From: Aphodovivens avicola
GTDB taxonomy: Bacteria > Actinomycetota > Coriobacteriia > Coriobacteriales > Eggerthellaceae
Direction: 5' to 3'
Assembly (NCBI GenBank): GCA_018712515.1
Contig: DVGW01000030.1
Location: forward strand, 1 to 64,000
DNA: 64,000 bases
This document shows positions 44,022 through 53,040 of this stretch, piece after piece. The number at the start of each line of letters is the position of its first letter. Position 1 is the stretch's first letter. The translations under genes and the position numbers were made by a program. The notes beneath the pieces were generated by a model. The model did no database searches. It saw only the letters and a program-made list of their open reading frames with translations, and was not told where the DNA came from.

Positions 44022-45311
44022 ATGGCAAAGACGCTGACATTCCTCCATGCCGCCGACCTGCATCTGGGCGCTCCGTTCAGGGGTCTGCGCGCGCTGTCCA
44101 AAACATGGGCCCAGCGTCTTCTGAGCGCGATCCCCGAGGCCTACGACCGCGTGATCGACGCCGCGGTGGCGCGCAACGTCGACTTCGCCGTGTTCGCGGG
44201 GGACATCTTCGACAGCTCGCACGCCTCCTACGGCGACTACCGCCGCTTCTTCGCGGGGCTCGAGCGCCTGCGCGCGGCGGGCATCCCCGCCTATCTCTGC
44301 ACGGGCAACCACGACCCCTACACCTCGTGGCAAAACGACCTGTTCGCGCTGCCCGACAACGCGACGATGCTGCCCGCCTCCAAGCCGGGGTTCGCGCTGT
44401 ACCGCCGCGAAGGGGAGCCGTTGTGCCTGATCGGAGGCAGGGGATTCTACAGCCAGGCGTGGCCGGTCGACGAGGACATCGCCGAGGGCATCACGCGCCG
44501 GGCGGCCATCCGCGCGCTGCGCGAGACCGACCCCGATGCGGCGGAGGCGCCCTTCTCGGTGGGCGTGCTCCACACCGGGTTCGACCTCGACCTGCAGAAA
44601 GCGCCGACGGATCCCGCCAAGCTGCTCACGCGCGGCATGGACTACTGGGCCCTCGGCCATCTGCATAAGAAGCTGGTCTATCCGTCGGAGGCGGATCCGC
44701 GCGCGGTCTTCTCGGGCTGCATTCAGGGCCGCGACATCAAGGAGACGGGGGAGCGCGGCTGCTTCATCGTCACGTTGGGGGAGGGGCGCAGCGCGCAGCT
44801 CGAGTTCGTTCCGACGGCAAGCGTCGCCTGGGAGAGGCTCGAGGTCGACATCTCGGACTGCGGCACCGTCTCGGAGATCCCCGACCTCATCATGAGGGCG
44901 CTGTTCCGCGCCAACGGCAAAGCCCATTGCGAGGAGATGTGCGTCCGCGTGACGCTTGTGGGATCCACCCCGCTGCACGAGCTGCTGGAACGCCCCGGCG
45001 TGTTGGAGGACCTGCGCTGTCAGATCAATGACGGCTACCCCGAGTTCTTCTGCGACGCCCTCATCGACGCCACGCGGCGGGCCATCGACAAGGCCGCTCT
45101 GCGCGCGGAGGGGCTGTTCCCCTCGGTGTTTTTGAGCACCGCGCGCGGCCATCGCGCCGACGTCGCCGACGAGGTGGCGTACCTCCAGGAGGAGTTCATG
45201 GGCAAGGGCATGGCGATGCCCTCATCGTGCGTGAAGCAGGTCGACGAGCTTGCCTCCCAAGCTGAGGATCTGGTGCTCGACCTGCTGCAAGGCGGGGAGG
45301 TGCGGCAATGA
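44022..45311 (+). CDS. SbcD/Mre11-like DNA repair phosphoesterase (YhaO-like)
   Basis: The 429-residue calcineurin-like metallophosphoesterase has motif I AADLHLG, motif II AGDIFDSSH, motif III CTGNHDPYT, and later histidine motifs including GHLHKK near residue 210. That is the order for two-metal nucleases of the SbcD/Mre11 group. A C-terminal capping domain follows. It overlaps the next gene, an SbcC-like ATPase, by 4 bp, so the two should form one complex that trims or opens DNA ends. The pair resembles YhaO/YhaN of Bacillus more than SbcD/SbcC, because the partner carries membrane helices. Confidence 0.88.
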   Translation: MAKTLTFLHAADLHLGAPFRGLRALSKTWAQRLLSAIPEAYDRVIDAAVARNVDFAVFAGDIFDSSHASYGDYRRFFAGLERLRAAGIPAYLCTGNHDPYTSWQNDLFALPDNATMLPASKPGFALYRREGEPLCLIGGRGFYSQAWPVDEDIAEGITRRAAIRALRETDPDAAEAPFSVGVLHTGFDLDLQKAPTDPAKLLTRGMDYWALGHLHKKLVYPSEADPRAVFSGCIQGRDIKETGERGCFIVTLGEGRSAQLEFVPTASVAWERLEVDISDCGTVSEIPDLIMRALFRANGKAHCEEMCVRVTLVGSTPLHELLERPGVLEDLRCQINDGYPEFFCDALIDATRRAIDKAALRAEGLFPSVFLSTARGHRADVADEVAYLQEEFMGKGMAMPSSCVKQVDELASQAEDLVLDLLQGGEVRQ

Positions 45312-47584
45312 AAGACGCCGCCGCCCAGCTGCCGGCAGCTCCCGACCGCGCCCGCCTCGAGGCGGCGCCCCGGAGGGCCCCCTATCTCAAAAGCATCAGG
45401 ATGACGAGCTTTGGCGCGTTCAAGGACAAGGTCGTCGGTCCGTTCTCCCCGCATCTCAACGTCGTGTTCGGGCGCAACGAGGCGGGCAAGACGACCGTCT
45501 CCGCGTTCGTGCGCGGCGTGCTGTTCGGCTGGGAGGAGGCGCGCGGAACGCGCAACACCTACCGCCCCTCCAACGCCGAGCGCGCGGGATCGCTTATCTT
45601 CGCCGAAGCGGGCGGGGACGGATCCGCAAGCGCGCCCTCGGATCAGGAGCCGGCGTCCCGCGAGTGGGAGCTGTCCCGCATCCGCAACAGCGACGGGCTC
45701 AAGGGGCAGGCCTCCCTGGTGGCGGACATCGACAAGGAAACCTACACCACGATGTTCTCGCTCAACTCCGATGAGCTCCGCACGCTCAGGGGCACGACCA
45801 ACGTGACCGCCAAGCTGCTCACCGCCGGATCGGGCACGGGCTCCAGCCCCACCGAGGCGCTCGCCGAGATCCAGCGCCGCCTGGCCGAGCTGACCTCGCG
45901 CTCGTCGTCGGCGCCCGACTCGCTTGCCAACCTCGCCGCGGAGATCGCCGACGTCCGCACGCGGCTGTCGCAGGCCTACGACGAGGCCGCCAACGTGCGC
46001 CATCTGGACAAGGAGTTCGCCGAGCTCGAGCCCGAGCGCGCGGAGATGCTCCAGCGCATCGAGGCAGCCAACGACCGCATCGAGCGGCTGACGGCCCAGC
46101 GCGCCGCGGTCGAGCGCATCGACCAGCAGATCCTCGAACTGCGGCGCCAGCGCGACGCTTTGAGGGAGGATGCGAAGAACCTCGCGACCGAGCGGCGCGC
46201 GCGCCTCTCCTCGTTCGATCCCGACCTGCTCGAGATCAGCGCCTCGTCCGAGCGTGCCCTGCGCGACCAGATCGAGGCGCTGGCGGAGGAGCAGGCTAAG
46301 CACGACCACAGCGTCGATCTGGCGAGCGAGAACTTCGCCGCATCCACCGCCTCCTACGAGGCGCTGATGGAGTCGCAGGCCAACCCCGACGACGCGCGCC
46401 AGCGGCGCCAGCGCAACACGCAGGTGGCGCTGTCGGTGGTGCTGCCCGTGGCGTTCGCGCTCGTGGGCGTGTGGGTGTTCTTCCACGGGCGCCAGATCGC
46501 CAGCCTCTCGTTCACCGGGCTCGGCGCCGGCCTGGTGGTCTTCTCGCTGTTCTTGGCCGCCGCCGCGCTGGTGATGCTGTTCCGCCCCAGCAAGGAGGAC
46601 GACCGCCGCGCCGCCCAGGAGCGCGACGCCCATTGGGTGATGCTCCAGGATCGCAAGAAGCTCGAGACGGTGGAGGCTGCGCGCGAGGCGTGCGCCGAGA
46701 CGATCCGCCGCCGCCTCGACGAGGCGGGGCTCGAGAGCGCGGAGGGATCGCTGCGCCGCGCCCGCTCGCTGCTCGACGAGGCGCATGAGGGCCGCGCCGA
46801 GCGCGAGCTGCTCGACCAGCGCCGCCGCGCGCTGGTCTCGCGGTTGAGCTCGGTTGAAGAGGCGATAGCCGACGCCGAGGCCCGTCGCGCCTGTGCGTTC
46901 GAGGAGGTCGGATTGGACAGCGGCGACTCGATCGCCCGTTTCGACGAGGAGCTCGCCCGCGCCTCCCGCCGCCGTAGCGCGCTGCTCGAGGCGAGCGACG
47001 GCATGAACCGCCGCTACGGGGAGCTGAAACAGACGCTCGCCCAGGCGCGCGGCGCCCACCGCCTCGACGAGCTGAAGCTCGAGCAGCAGCAGCTGCTGAC
47101 GCGCCAGGAGGAGAGCGCCCGCGCCTACGCGACGCTCCTGCTCGCGCGGCGCATGCTGCAGGCGGCTATCGCCACCTGGGAGAGCAAGAGCCAGCCCGAG
47201 GTGTACCGCCAGGCGAGCCGCTATCTGAGCCTGATGACCGACGGGCATTGGGAGAAGGTGTCGATCTCCCCGGAGGGCAAGCTGCAGGTCGTCGATGCGG
47301 CGCGCATCGCCCGCGAGCCCGTGCACCTGTCGCTCGGCACGCGCCAGCAGCTCTACCTCGCCCTGCGCATCGCCCTTTTGCAGCAAGCGGACAACGTCGG
47401 GCGCGCCATCCCCGTGTTCGCCGACGACATTCTGGTCAACTTCGACGCCCGCCGCCGCCGCGGCGCCGCCCGCGCGCTGGCCGAGCTCGCCCGCACCCGC
47501 CAGGTGGTGCTGTTCACCTGCCACGAGGAAGTGGTCAAGGCGTTGCGCAAGGCCGACCCCGACCTCACCGAGCTGGAGTTGTAG
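45308..47584 (+). CDS. SbcC/Rad50-like ATPase with central membrane segments (YhaN-like)
   Basis: The 758-residue ABC/SMC-type ATPase has Walker A GRNEAGKTT at 55-63, long Arg/Glu-rich coiled-coil arms, and a central hydrophobic pair (VVLPVAFALVGVWVFF and GAGLVVFSLFLAAAALVMLF, about residues 375-430). The C-terminal half has the signature HLSLGTRQQLYLALRIAL, Walker B PVFADDILVNFD and the H-switch FTCH. Rad50 proteins have a zinc hook at the coil apex. Here the coil is interrupted by membrane helices instead, as in YhaN. It probably works with the phosphoesterase upstream on DNA ends at the membrane. Confidence 0.87.
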   Translation: MKDAAAQLPAAPDRARLEAAPRRAPYLKSIRMTSFGAFKDKVVGPFSPHLNVVFGRNEAGKTTVSAFVRGVLFGWEEARGTRNTYRPSNAERAGSLIFAEAGGDGSASAPSDQEPASREWELSRIRNSDGLKGQASLVADIDKETYTTMFSLNSDELRTLRGTTNVTAKLLTAGSGTGSSPTEALAEIQRRLAELTSRSSSAPDSLANLAAEIADVRTRLSQAYDEAANVRHLDKEFAELEPERAEMLQRIEAANDRIERLTAQRAAVERIDQQILELRRQRDALREDAKNLATERRARLSSFDPDLLEISASSERALRDQIEALAEEQAKHDHSVDLASENFAASTASYEALMESQANPDDARQRRQRNTQVALSVVLPVAFALVGVWVFFHGRQIASLSFTGLGAGLVVFSLFLAAAALVMLFRPSKEDDRRAAQERDAHWVMLQDRKKLETVEAAREACAETIRRRLDEAGLESAEGSLRRARSLLDEAHEGRAERELLDQRRRALVSRLSSVEEAIADAEARRACAFEEVGLDSGDSIARFDEELARASRRRSALLEASDGMNRRYGELKQTLAQARGAHRLDELKLEQQQLLTRQEESARAYATLLLARRMLQAAIATWESKSQPEVYRQASRYLSLMTDGHWEKVSISPEGKLQVVDAARIAREPVHLSLGTRQQLYLALRIALLQQADNVGRAIPVFADDILVNFDARRRRGAARALAELARTRQVVLFTCHEEVVKALRKADPDLTELEL

Positions 47585-47723
47585 CCGCCCCGCCGCCGCT
47601 TGGCTATTCTCGTGGGGAACCCCGTCCGCCCGCGTCGCGGCCTGCGGTCTCGGCTATACTATTGAGTTTGCGGGACGAAGCGTTTAACGGATGCGTCCCC
47701 GCACATCGACGAAAGGAAAAGCA

Positions 47724-49040
47724 ATGCCCAGGACGGTACTCGTCGGAGCCCAGTGGGGCGATGAAGGCAAAGGCAAGATCACCGATCTTATCGCCAGCGA
47801 TTACGATTACGTCGTTCGCTACCAAGGCGGCAACAACGCAGGTCACACGGTCATCCACGGCGACAAGAAACTCGCCTTGCACCTGATGCCCTCCGGCGTC
47901 ATGTACGAGAACGCGGTGCCGGTCATCGGCAACGGCGTCGTCATCGACCCCGGCGTGCTCATCAAGGAGATGGCGATGCTGGAGGCCGAGGGCATCTCGT
48001 GCAAGAACCTCAAGATCAGCTGCGACGCCCACATCATCATGCCGTACCACAAGGATCTCGACGGCGCAGACGAGAAGCGCCTGGGCGAGAACCAGATCGG
48101 CACCACCAAGCGCGGCATCGGCCCCTGCTACCAGGACAAGGCCGCCCGCAAGGGCATCCGCGTGCAGGATCTGCTGGACGAGAAAATCTTCCGCCTGAAG
48201 GTCGAGACCGCCCTTGCCCAGAAAAACCCCATCCTCGACAAGATCTACGGCCTGCACACCTACACGGTCGAGGAGATCTGCGAGGAATACCTGCCCTATG
48301 CCCGCATCCTCAAGCCGTACATGGCCGAGACCGCCCAGCTGCTCAACGAAGCGGTGCGCGAGGGCAAGTCGATCCTGTTCGAGGGCGCGCAGGGCACGCT
48401 GCTCGACATCGACCACGGCACCTACCCCTACGTCACGTCGTCCTCGTGCTGCGCGGGCGGCGCGGCGACCGGATCGGGCGTGGGACCCACGGCCATCGAC
48501 CGCGTGCTGGGCATCCAGAAAGCCTACGTCACGCGCGTCGGCGGCGGTCCCTTCCCCACCGAGCTGCGCTTCGCTGAGAACGGCGGCGAGGGCGAGGAGG
48601 CCGAGATGGGCGAGCGCCTGTGCGCCGCCGGCCACGAGTTCGGCGTGACGACGGGCCGCAAGCGCCGCTGCGGCTGGTTCGACGCGGTCATCGCGCGCTA
48701 CGCGGCCGAGGTCAACGGCCTCACCGATGTGGCGCTGACCAAGCTCGACGTGCTGTCCGAGTTCGACACGATCAAGGTCTGCACCGCCTACGAGTGCGAC
48801 GGCAAGATCTACGATTACTTCCCCATGCAGCAAAGCGTGCTGTTCCACTCCAAACCGGTGTACGAGGAGCTGCCCGGCTGGAAGGGCATCGACATCTCCG
48901 AGTGCAAGACCTACGAGGAGCTGCCCGAGGCGACGCGCAACTACATCGAGCATCTCGAGGAACTCGCCGGCGTGCGTATCAGCATCGTGTCGGTGGGCGC
49001 CGACCGCGACCAAACCATCCTGCACGGCTGGGATAGGTAG
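47724..49040 (+). CDS. purA: Adenylosuccinate synthetase
   Basis: The 438-residue GTP-dependent ligase makes adenylosuccinate from IMP and aspartate, the first committed AMP step. Motifs seen are the P-loop GAQWGDEGKGKITDL, the catalytic NNAGHT, the IMP-binding GTTKRGIGPCYQDKAARKGIR, and GVTTGRKRRCGWFD. The ATG at 47724 has GAAAGGAAAA upstream. An upstream extension to 47691 is not conserved. A TATACT lies near 47654 as a possible -10 box. Confidence 0.96.
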   Translation: MPRTVLVGAQWGDEGKGKITDLIASDYDYVVRYQGGNNAGHTVIHGDKKLALHLMPSGVMYENAVPVIGNGVVIDPGVLIKEMAMLEAEGISCKNLKISCDAHIIMPYHKDLDGADEKRLGENQIGTTKRGIGPCYQDKAARKGIRVQDLLDEKIFRLKVETALAQKNPILDKIYGLHTYTVEEICEEYLPYARILKPYMAETAQLLNEAVREGKSILFEGAQGTLLDIDHGTYPYVTSSSCCAGGAATGSGVGPTAIDRVLGIQKAYVTRVGGGPFPTELRFAENGGEGEEAEMGERLCAAGHEFGVTTGRKRRCGWFDAVIARYAAEVNGLTDVALTKLDVLSEFDTIKVCTAYECDGKIYDYFPMQQSVLFHSKPVYEELPGWKGIDISECKTYEELPEATRNYIEHLEELAGVRISIVSVGADRDQTILHGWDR

Positions 49041-49080
49041 AGTTCCGCCGGCCTTCCGGCAGGCGAAACGCGCCGACGCT

Positions 49081-49187
49081 GCGAAGCGGCGATGCACCCC
49101 TGCTTCGCGCGATCCCGCGGACTTGCGTGCCAAAGCACGCGGCGTTCGCGCGATCCCACGAACCAGGGGCACCTCGCCGCTTCTCGC
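49081..49187. repeat. Family E long imperfect palindrome, copy 1
   Basis: The outer arms GCGAAGCGGCGA (49081-49092) and the TCGCCGCTTC-CGC type (49174-49187) enclose a 60-nt core (49103-49162). At the centre of the core is the hairpin GCGTGC-caaa-GCACGC. The core aligns without gaps to 52220-52279. It fills the purA-purD gap. A GTTCCGCCGGCC segment directly follows the purA stop. Confidence 0.75.
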
Positions 49188-49239
49188 TGACGTTACGAAC
49201 GATTTCGTACTCGACTTTTGTTGGGTGAAAGGACTGAAG

Positions 49240-50532
49240 ATGAACATCTTGGTTTTGGGTAGCGGCGGACGCGAGCATGCCATCGCGTGGGCGATCGCCA
49301 AGTCGCCCAAGTGCGACAAGCTGTATGTGGCGCCGGGCAACGGCGGCACGGCAAACGTCGCCGAGAACATCCCCACGCTGGACATGATGAACGGCGACGC
49401 CGTCCTGGGCTTCGTCAAGGATCGCGCGATCGACCTGGTCGTCATCGGTCCCGAGGCTCCGCTGGTCGCCGGTGTGGCGGACACGCTGCGCGCCGCCGGC
49501 GTGCCGGTGTTCGGTCCCACCGCCGAGGGCGCCCAGCTCGAGGGCAGCAAGGATTACAGCAAGCACTTCATGGACGCCAACGACATCGCGACCGCCAAGT
49601 ACGCCACGTTCACCGCGTGCGAGCCGGCGCTCGCCTACGTGCGCGAGCAGGGCGCCCCGATCGTCATCAAGGCCGACGGCCTCGCCGCCGGCAAGGGCGT
49701 CGTCGTCGCCGAAACGCTCGAGGACGCCGAGGCGGCGGTCCGCAACTGCTTCGACGGCGCGTTCGGCGATGCGGGCAGCACGGTGGTCGTCGAGGAGTGC
49801 ATGACCGGCCCCGAGTGCTCGCTTCTGGCGTTCGTCTCCAACGGCAAGGCCCACTGCATGGCCCCCGCCCAGGACCACAAGCGCGCGTTCGACGGTGACA
49901 AGGGCCCCAACACCGGCGGCATGGGCGTGTACTCGCCGGTGCCGATCGTCGCCGACGACGAGATGGCTGCCATGGTCGACATCATGGAACGCGCCGCCGC
50001 GGCCACCGCGCGTGAGCCGTTCGCGGCCGACTACCGCGGCGTCCTGTACGGCGGCTTCATGCTGACGCCGCAAGGCCCCAAGGTCGTCGAGTACAACGTG
50101 CGTTTCGGCGATCCCGAGACGCAGGTCGTGCTGCCGCGCCTGGAATCCGACCTGGTGGACGTCATGATGGCCGTCGCCGAGGGACGCCCCGACGACATCG
50201 AACTTTCGTGGTCCGACCGTTGGGCGGTCTGCGTCGTGCTGGCGAGTGAGGGCTATCCCGGATCGTATGAGAAGGGCAAGGTCATCCTGGGCATCGACGA
50301 GGCCGAGGAGCTCGACGGCGTGTCGGTGTTCCATGCCGGCACCGCCCTCAACTCCGATGGCGAGCTGATCACCGCCGGCGGGCGCGTGCTCAACGTGGTC
50401 GCGCTGGGCGACACCTTCGAAGAGGCGCGCGAGCAGGCCTACCGCGCCTGCGACCTCATCAACTTCGAGGGCAAGCAGTTCCGCACCGACATCGGCGAGA
50501 AGGCTTCCCGCGGCCGCAGCGCCTGGGAATAG
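49240..50532 (+). CDS. purD: Phosphoribosylamine--glycine ligase
   Basis: The 430-residue ATP-grasp GAR synthetase catalyses the second step of purine synthesis. It begins MNILVLGSGGREHAIAWAI and has VVIGPEAPLVAGVAD, the ATP-grasp segment PIVIKADGLAAGKGVVVA, GPECSLLAFV, and VEYNVRFGDPETQVVLPRL with its metal ligands. The ATG at 49240 follows GAAAGGA. The frame upstream to 49123 lies in the palindromic repeat and is not coding. A 68-bp palindrome follows the stop. Confidence 0.96.
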   Translation: MNILVLGSGGREHAIAWAIAKSPKCDKLYVAPGNGGTANVAENIPTLDMMNGDAVLGFVKDRAIDLVVIGPEAPLVAGVADTLRAAGVPVFGPTAEGAQLEGSKDYSKHFMDANDIATAKYATFTACEPALAYVREQGAPIVIKADGLAAGKGVVVAETLEDAEAAVRNCFDGAFGDAGSTVVVEECMTGPECSLLAFVSNGKAHCMAPAQDHKRAFDGDKGPNTGGMGVYSPVPIVADDEMAAMVDIMERAAAATAREPFAADYRGVLYGGFMLTPQGPKVVEYNVRFGDPETQVVLPRLESDLVDVMMAVAEGRPDDIELSWSDRWAVCVVLASEGYPGSYEKGKVILGIDEAEELDGVSVFHAGTALNSDGELITAGGRVLNVVALGDTFEEAREQAYRACDLINFEGKQFRTDIGEKASRGRSAWE

Positions 50533-50543
50533 GGGGTTCCGCC

Positions 50544-50611
50544 GGGTGACAGGGGACGTCCCTTCTGTCACATTTGAATAAATGTGACAGAAGGGACGTC
50601 CCCTGTCACCC
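50544..50611. repeat. Family B palindrome: 31-bp perfect arms, 4-nt loop
   Basis: The left arm 50545-50575 starts GGTGACAGGGGACGTCCC and ends CTGTCACATTT. The right arm 50580-50610 is its exact complement, and the loop is GAAT. One more G-C pair extends it. It lies 12 bp after the purD stop. No T-run follows directly, so it is not a typical terminator. Confidence 0.92.
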
Positions 50612-50665
50612 CGGGCTTTTCGCATCATCTGCACTCGCCAGAACGCCGCTCGCTGACTTTTTATC

Positions 50666-52009
50666 ATGATGGGAGTTTCGCTTTTGCTGTCCGAACGATT
50701 GCTTACCAAGGTGGTGCGGCAGTGCACCAACCAGTACCTCAAGCTGCGACCCACCGACGAGACGCACGTGCCCGCTCCCGAGCCGGGCAAACGCTACATG
50801 CTCTACGCCCACGTGCCGTTCTGCGAGCGCCTGTGCCCGTACTGCTCGTTCAACCGCTTCCCCTACGCGGAGGATCGCGCGCGCCCCTACTTCCAGAACA
50901 TTCGCAAGGAGATGCGCATGCTCAAGGATCTGGGCTATGACTTCGAGAGCCTCTACGTCGGCGGCGGCACACCGACGATCATGATCGACGAGCTGTGCGA
51001 GACCATCGATCTGGCGCGCGACCTGTTCTCGATCAAAGAGGTGTCGAGCGAGACCAATCCCAACCACCTGATTCCCAGCTACCTGGACAAGCTGAAGGGC
51101 CGCGTGCAGCGCCTGTCCGTCGGCGTGCAGAGCTTCGACGACGGCCTGCTCAAGCAGATGGACCGCTACGACAAGTACGGCAGCGGCGACGAGATCGTGG
51201 CGCGCATCCAAGAGGCGAGCCCGTATTTCGTGTCGATGAACGCCGATATGATCTTCAACTTCCCGGCGCAGACCGAGGATATCCTCATCAACGACATCGA
51301 GCGCGTGATCGAGAGCGGCGCGAGTCAGACCACGTTCTATCCGCTGATGGCCTCGCCGTCGGTCGAGCGCAGCCTCGCGTGCACGGTCGGCAAGGTCGAC
51401 TACCAGCGCGAGCATCTGTTCTACCAGATCATCGACGAGCTTCTGTGCGGTGGCGACAAGCCGCTGTTCACCCACGGCTCGGCATGGACGTTCAACCGTC
51501 TGGACACCGCCGCGGCGGCCGACGACGCGATGATCGACGAGTACGTGGTCGATTACGAGGAGTATCCCGCCATCGGATCCGGCGGCATCACGTACCTGGG
51601 CGCGAACCTGTACGTCAACACGTTCTCGGTGCGCGACTACAACGCCGCCATCGAGGCGGGCCGCATGTCGATCATGGGCAAGACCACGTTCAGCAAGCGC
51701 GATCGCATGCGCTACCGCTTCATGATGCAGCTGTTCGGCGGCCGTTTGGACAAGCGCGCCTTCTTCCGTGACTTCGAGTGCACGGTCGAGGCAGGGCTGC
51801 CCGTCGAGATGGCGTTCATGAAGCTGTCGGGCGCGTTCGACCACGACAACGACGACGAGCTCACGCTCACTGCGAAGGGCCGCTATGTGCTGGTGGTGAT
51901 GATGCGCCAGTTCTTCATCGGCGTGAACAACCTGCGCGATCAGGCGCGCGCAGCGCTTCCCGGAGAGGAGAAGGAGCTTCTGTTCGGCGAGGGCATCGCC
52001 TGCAAGTAA
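50666..52009 (+). CDS. HemW-like radical SAM coproporphyrinogen oxidase-family protein
   Basis: The 447-residue protein has the radical SAM cysteine motif CERLCPYC at 53-60, next to AHVPF (the HemN/HemW pattern YIHIPFC). It also has YVGGGTPT, the ETNPNHL and RLSVGVQSFDD blocks, and NADMIFNFPAQT, in the HemN/HemW order. HemW is a heme chaperone; oxygen-independent HemN converts coproporphyrinogen. The N-terminal ~45 residues before the domain and the C-terminal part (HGSAWTFNR, FTEL-like insertions) are longer and divergent, so it may belong to a HemN-like subgroup with another substrate. No heme genes are adjacent. Either of two consecutive ATGs may start it. Confidence 0.78.
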   Translation: MMGVSLLLSERLLTKVVRQCTNQYLKLRPTDETHVPAPEPGKRYMLYAHVPFCERLCPYCSFNRFPYAEDRARPYFQNIRKEMRMLKDLGYDFESLYVGGGTPTIMIDELCETIDLARDLFSIKEVSSETNPNHLIPSYLDKLKGRVQRLSVGVQSFDDGLLKQMDRYDKYGSGDEIVARIQEASPYFVSMNADMIFNFPAQTEDILINDIERVIESGASQTTFYPLMASPSVERSLACTVGKVDYQREHLFYQIIDELLCGGDKPLFTHGSAWTFNRLDTAAAADDAMIDEYVVDYEEYPAIGSGGITYLGANLYVNTFSVRDYNAAIEAGRMSIMGKTTFSKRDRMRYRFMMQLFGGRLDKRAFFRDFECTVEAGLPVEMAFMKLSGAFDHDNDDELTLTAKGRYVLVVMMRQFFIGVNNLRDQARAALPGEEKELLFGEGIACK

Positions 52010-52018
52010 AATCACCGC

Positions 52019-52047
52019 TTGACGGCGTATGGGCCATCCGGTAGAAT
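52019..52047 (+). promoter_or_regulatory. Promoter of tRNA-Phe
   Basis: TTGACG (52019-52024) and TAGAAT (52042-52047) are separated by 17 bp. The tRNA begins 31 nt downstream. Confidence 0.8.
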
Positions 52048-52077
52048 ACATCCTCGCATTCGCAAAGGATGCCATCC

Positions 52078-52153
52078 GGTCAGGTAGCTCAGTTGGTAGA
52101 GCAGGGGACTGAAAATCCCCGTGCCGGGGGTTCAAGTCCCTCTCTGACCACCA
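52078..52153 (+). tRNA. tRNA-Phe (GAA)
   Basis: Cloverleaf with acceptor GGTCAGG / TCTGACC, anticodon GAA in CTGAAAA, T-arm GGGGGTTCAAGTCCCT and encoded CCA. Confidence 0.97.
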
Positions 52154-52160
52154 TGAATTC

Positions 52161-52192
52161 GTTCCGCCGGCCTCTGCCGGCGGAACTTTTTT
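52161..52192 (+). terminator. Terminator of tRNA-Phe
   Basis: GTTCCGCCGGC / GCCGGCGGAAC with a 4-nt loop, followed by TTTTTT. Confidence 0.93.
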
Positions 52193-52195
52193 ATG

Positions 52196-52304
52196 CTGAA
52201 AAGGGCTGAGGCACTCCGCCTTCGCGCGATCCTCGGAGCTAGCGTACCGAAGTACGCAGCGCTCCGACGATCCCACGAATGCGAAGCACCCCAGCCCTTT
52301 TCAG
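52196..52304. repeat. Family E long imperfect palindrome, copy 2
   Basis: The outer arms CTGAAAAGGGCTG (52196-52208) and CAGCCCTTTTCAG (52292-52304) are perfect. The 60-nt core (52220-52279) matches copy 1 at 46 positions without gaps, and its central stem GCGTAC / GTACGC differs from copy 1 by a compensating base-pair change. The outer arms are unrelated to those of copy 1. Confidence 0.8.
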
Positions 52305-52347
52305 CTGCTTATGCTCCACCTGATTTAGCGCACGTGCTGGTAAGAGA

Positions 52348-53040
52348 TTATCCCGCCAGGTCGCGCGTCTCGGTCATCAGTTTGTCGATGCGGGCGGAGA
52401 GCTCGGCGCATTCCAGCAGGTTGGCGTGCATCCTGTCGGCTTCGGCGGACTGCTCCTTCTTGTACGCGAGCTTGTGCTCGAGACTCGCCCACATGTCCAT
52501 CGCCATCGTGCGCAGCTGCACCTCCACCTTCATGATCTTCTTCTCGTCGTAGAGGAAGATCGGGATGGCGATCACCAGATGCAGGCTGCGGTATCCGCTC
52601 GGCTTGGGGTTGGCGATGTAGTCGATGCGTTCGATGAGCTGCACATCGGTTTGGCGCAGGAGCGCCTCGGCGATCAGGTACACGTCCGACTCGAACGAGC
52701 AGATCACCCGGATGCCCGCGATATCGTCGATATGCTCCTCGATCGCCTCGACGGAGAAATCGATGCCTTTGCGGTCGACCTTCTCGATGATGCTCTCGGG
52801 CGATTTGAGGCGCGACTCGATGGCGTCGATCGGGTTGGCCTCCCCTTCGAGGGAAAGCTCCTCGTTGAGGACGCGGAACTTGGTCTCGACCTCCATCAAC
52901 GCGCAGCGGTAATAGGACATGAGCTCGCGGAACGGGCGGGACTGCTCTTTGATCCACGTGCGCGACTCCTCGCTGGTGAAACGCTGTCGCAAGGCGGCTT
53001 CCAGCGATTCTATTCCGTTTGCCAAAATTCGTTTCATCAT
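52348..53040 (-). CDS. Small alarmone (ppGpp) synthetase, RelA/SpoT domain
   Basis: The 230-residue single-domain protein resembles the RelQ/YjbM-type synthetases that make (p)ppGpp from GTP or GDP and ATP. It lacks the hydrolase HD, TGS and ACT domains of long RSH proteins. Visible motifs are RLKSPESIIEKV, DDIAGIRVICSFESDVY, the G-loop YIANPKPSGYRSLHLVI and VEVQLRTMAMDMWASLEHKLAYKK. It is transcribed toward tRNA-Phe. Regulation is not evident from the sequence. It could buffer growth under stress independently of ribosomes. Confidence 0.92.
   Translation of the reverse strand: MMKRILANGIESLEAALRQRFTSEESRTWIKEQSRPFRELMSYYRCALMEVETKFRVLNEELSLEGEANPIDAIESRLKSPESIIEKVDRKGIDFSVEAIEEHIDDIAGIRVICSFESDVYLIAEALLRQTDVQLIERIDYIANPKPSGYRSLHLVIAIPIFLYDEKKIMKVEVQLRTMAMDMWASLEHKLAYKKEQSAEADRMHANLLECAELSARIDKLMTETRDLAG

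Noticed and set aside
42474..45152. A minus-strand open frame of 892 codons opposite dnaB and the SbcD-like gene
   Set aside because: It is the antisense shadow of strongly conserved plus-strand genes in high-GC DNA, rich in Arg/Gly/Ala/His with no RBS or domain.
45035..47524. A minus-strand frame of 829 codons opposite the YhaN-like gene
   Set aside because: Same antisense GC artefact; the plus-strand product has clear ATPase motifs.
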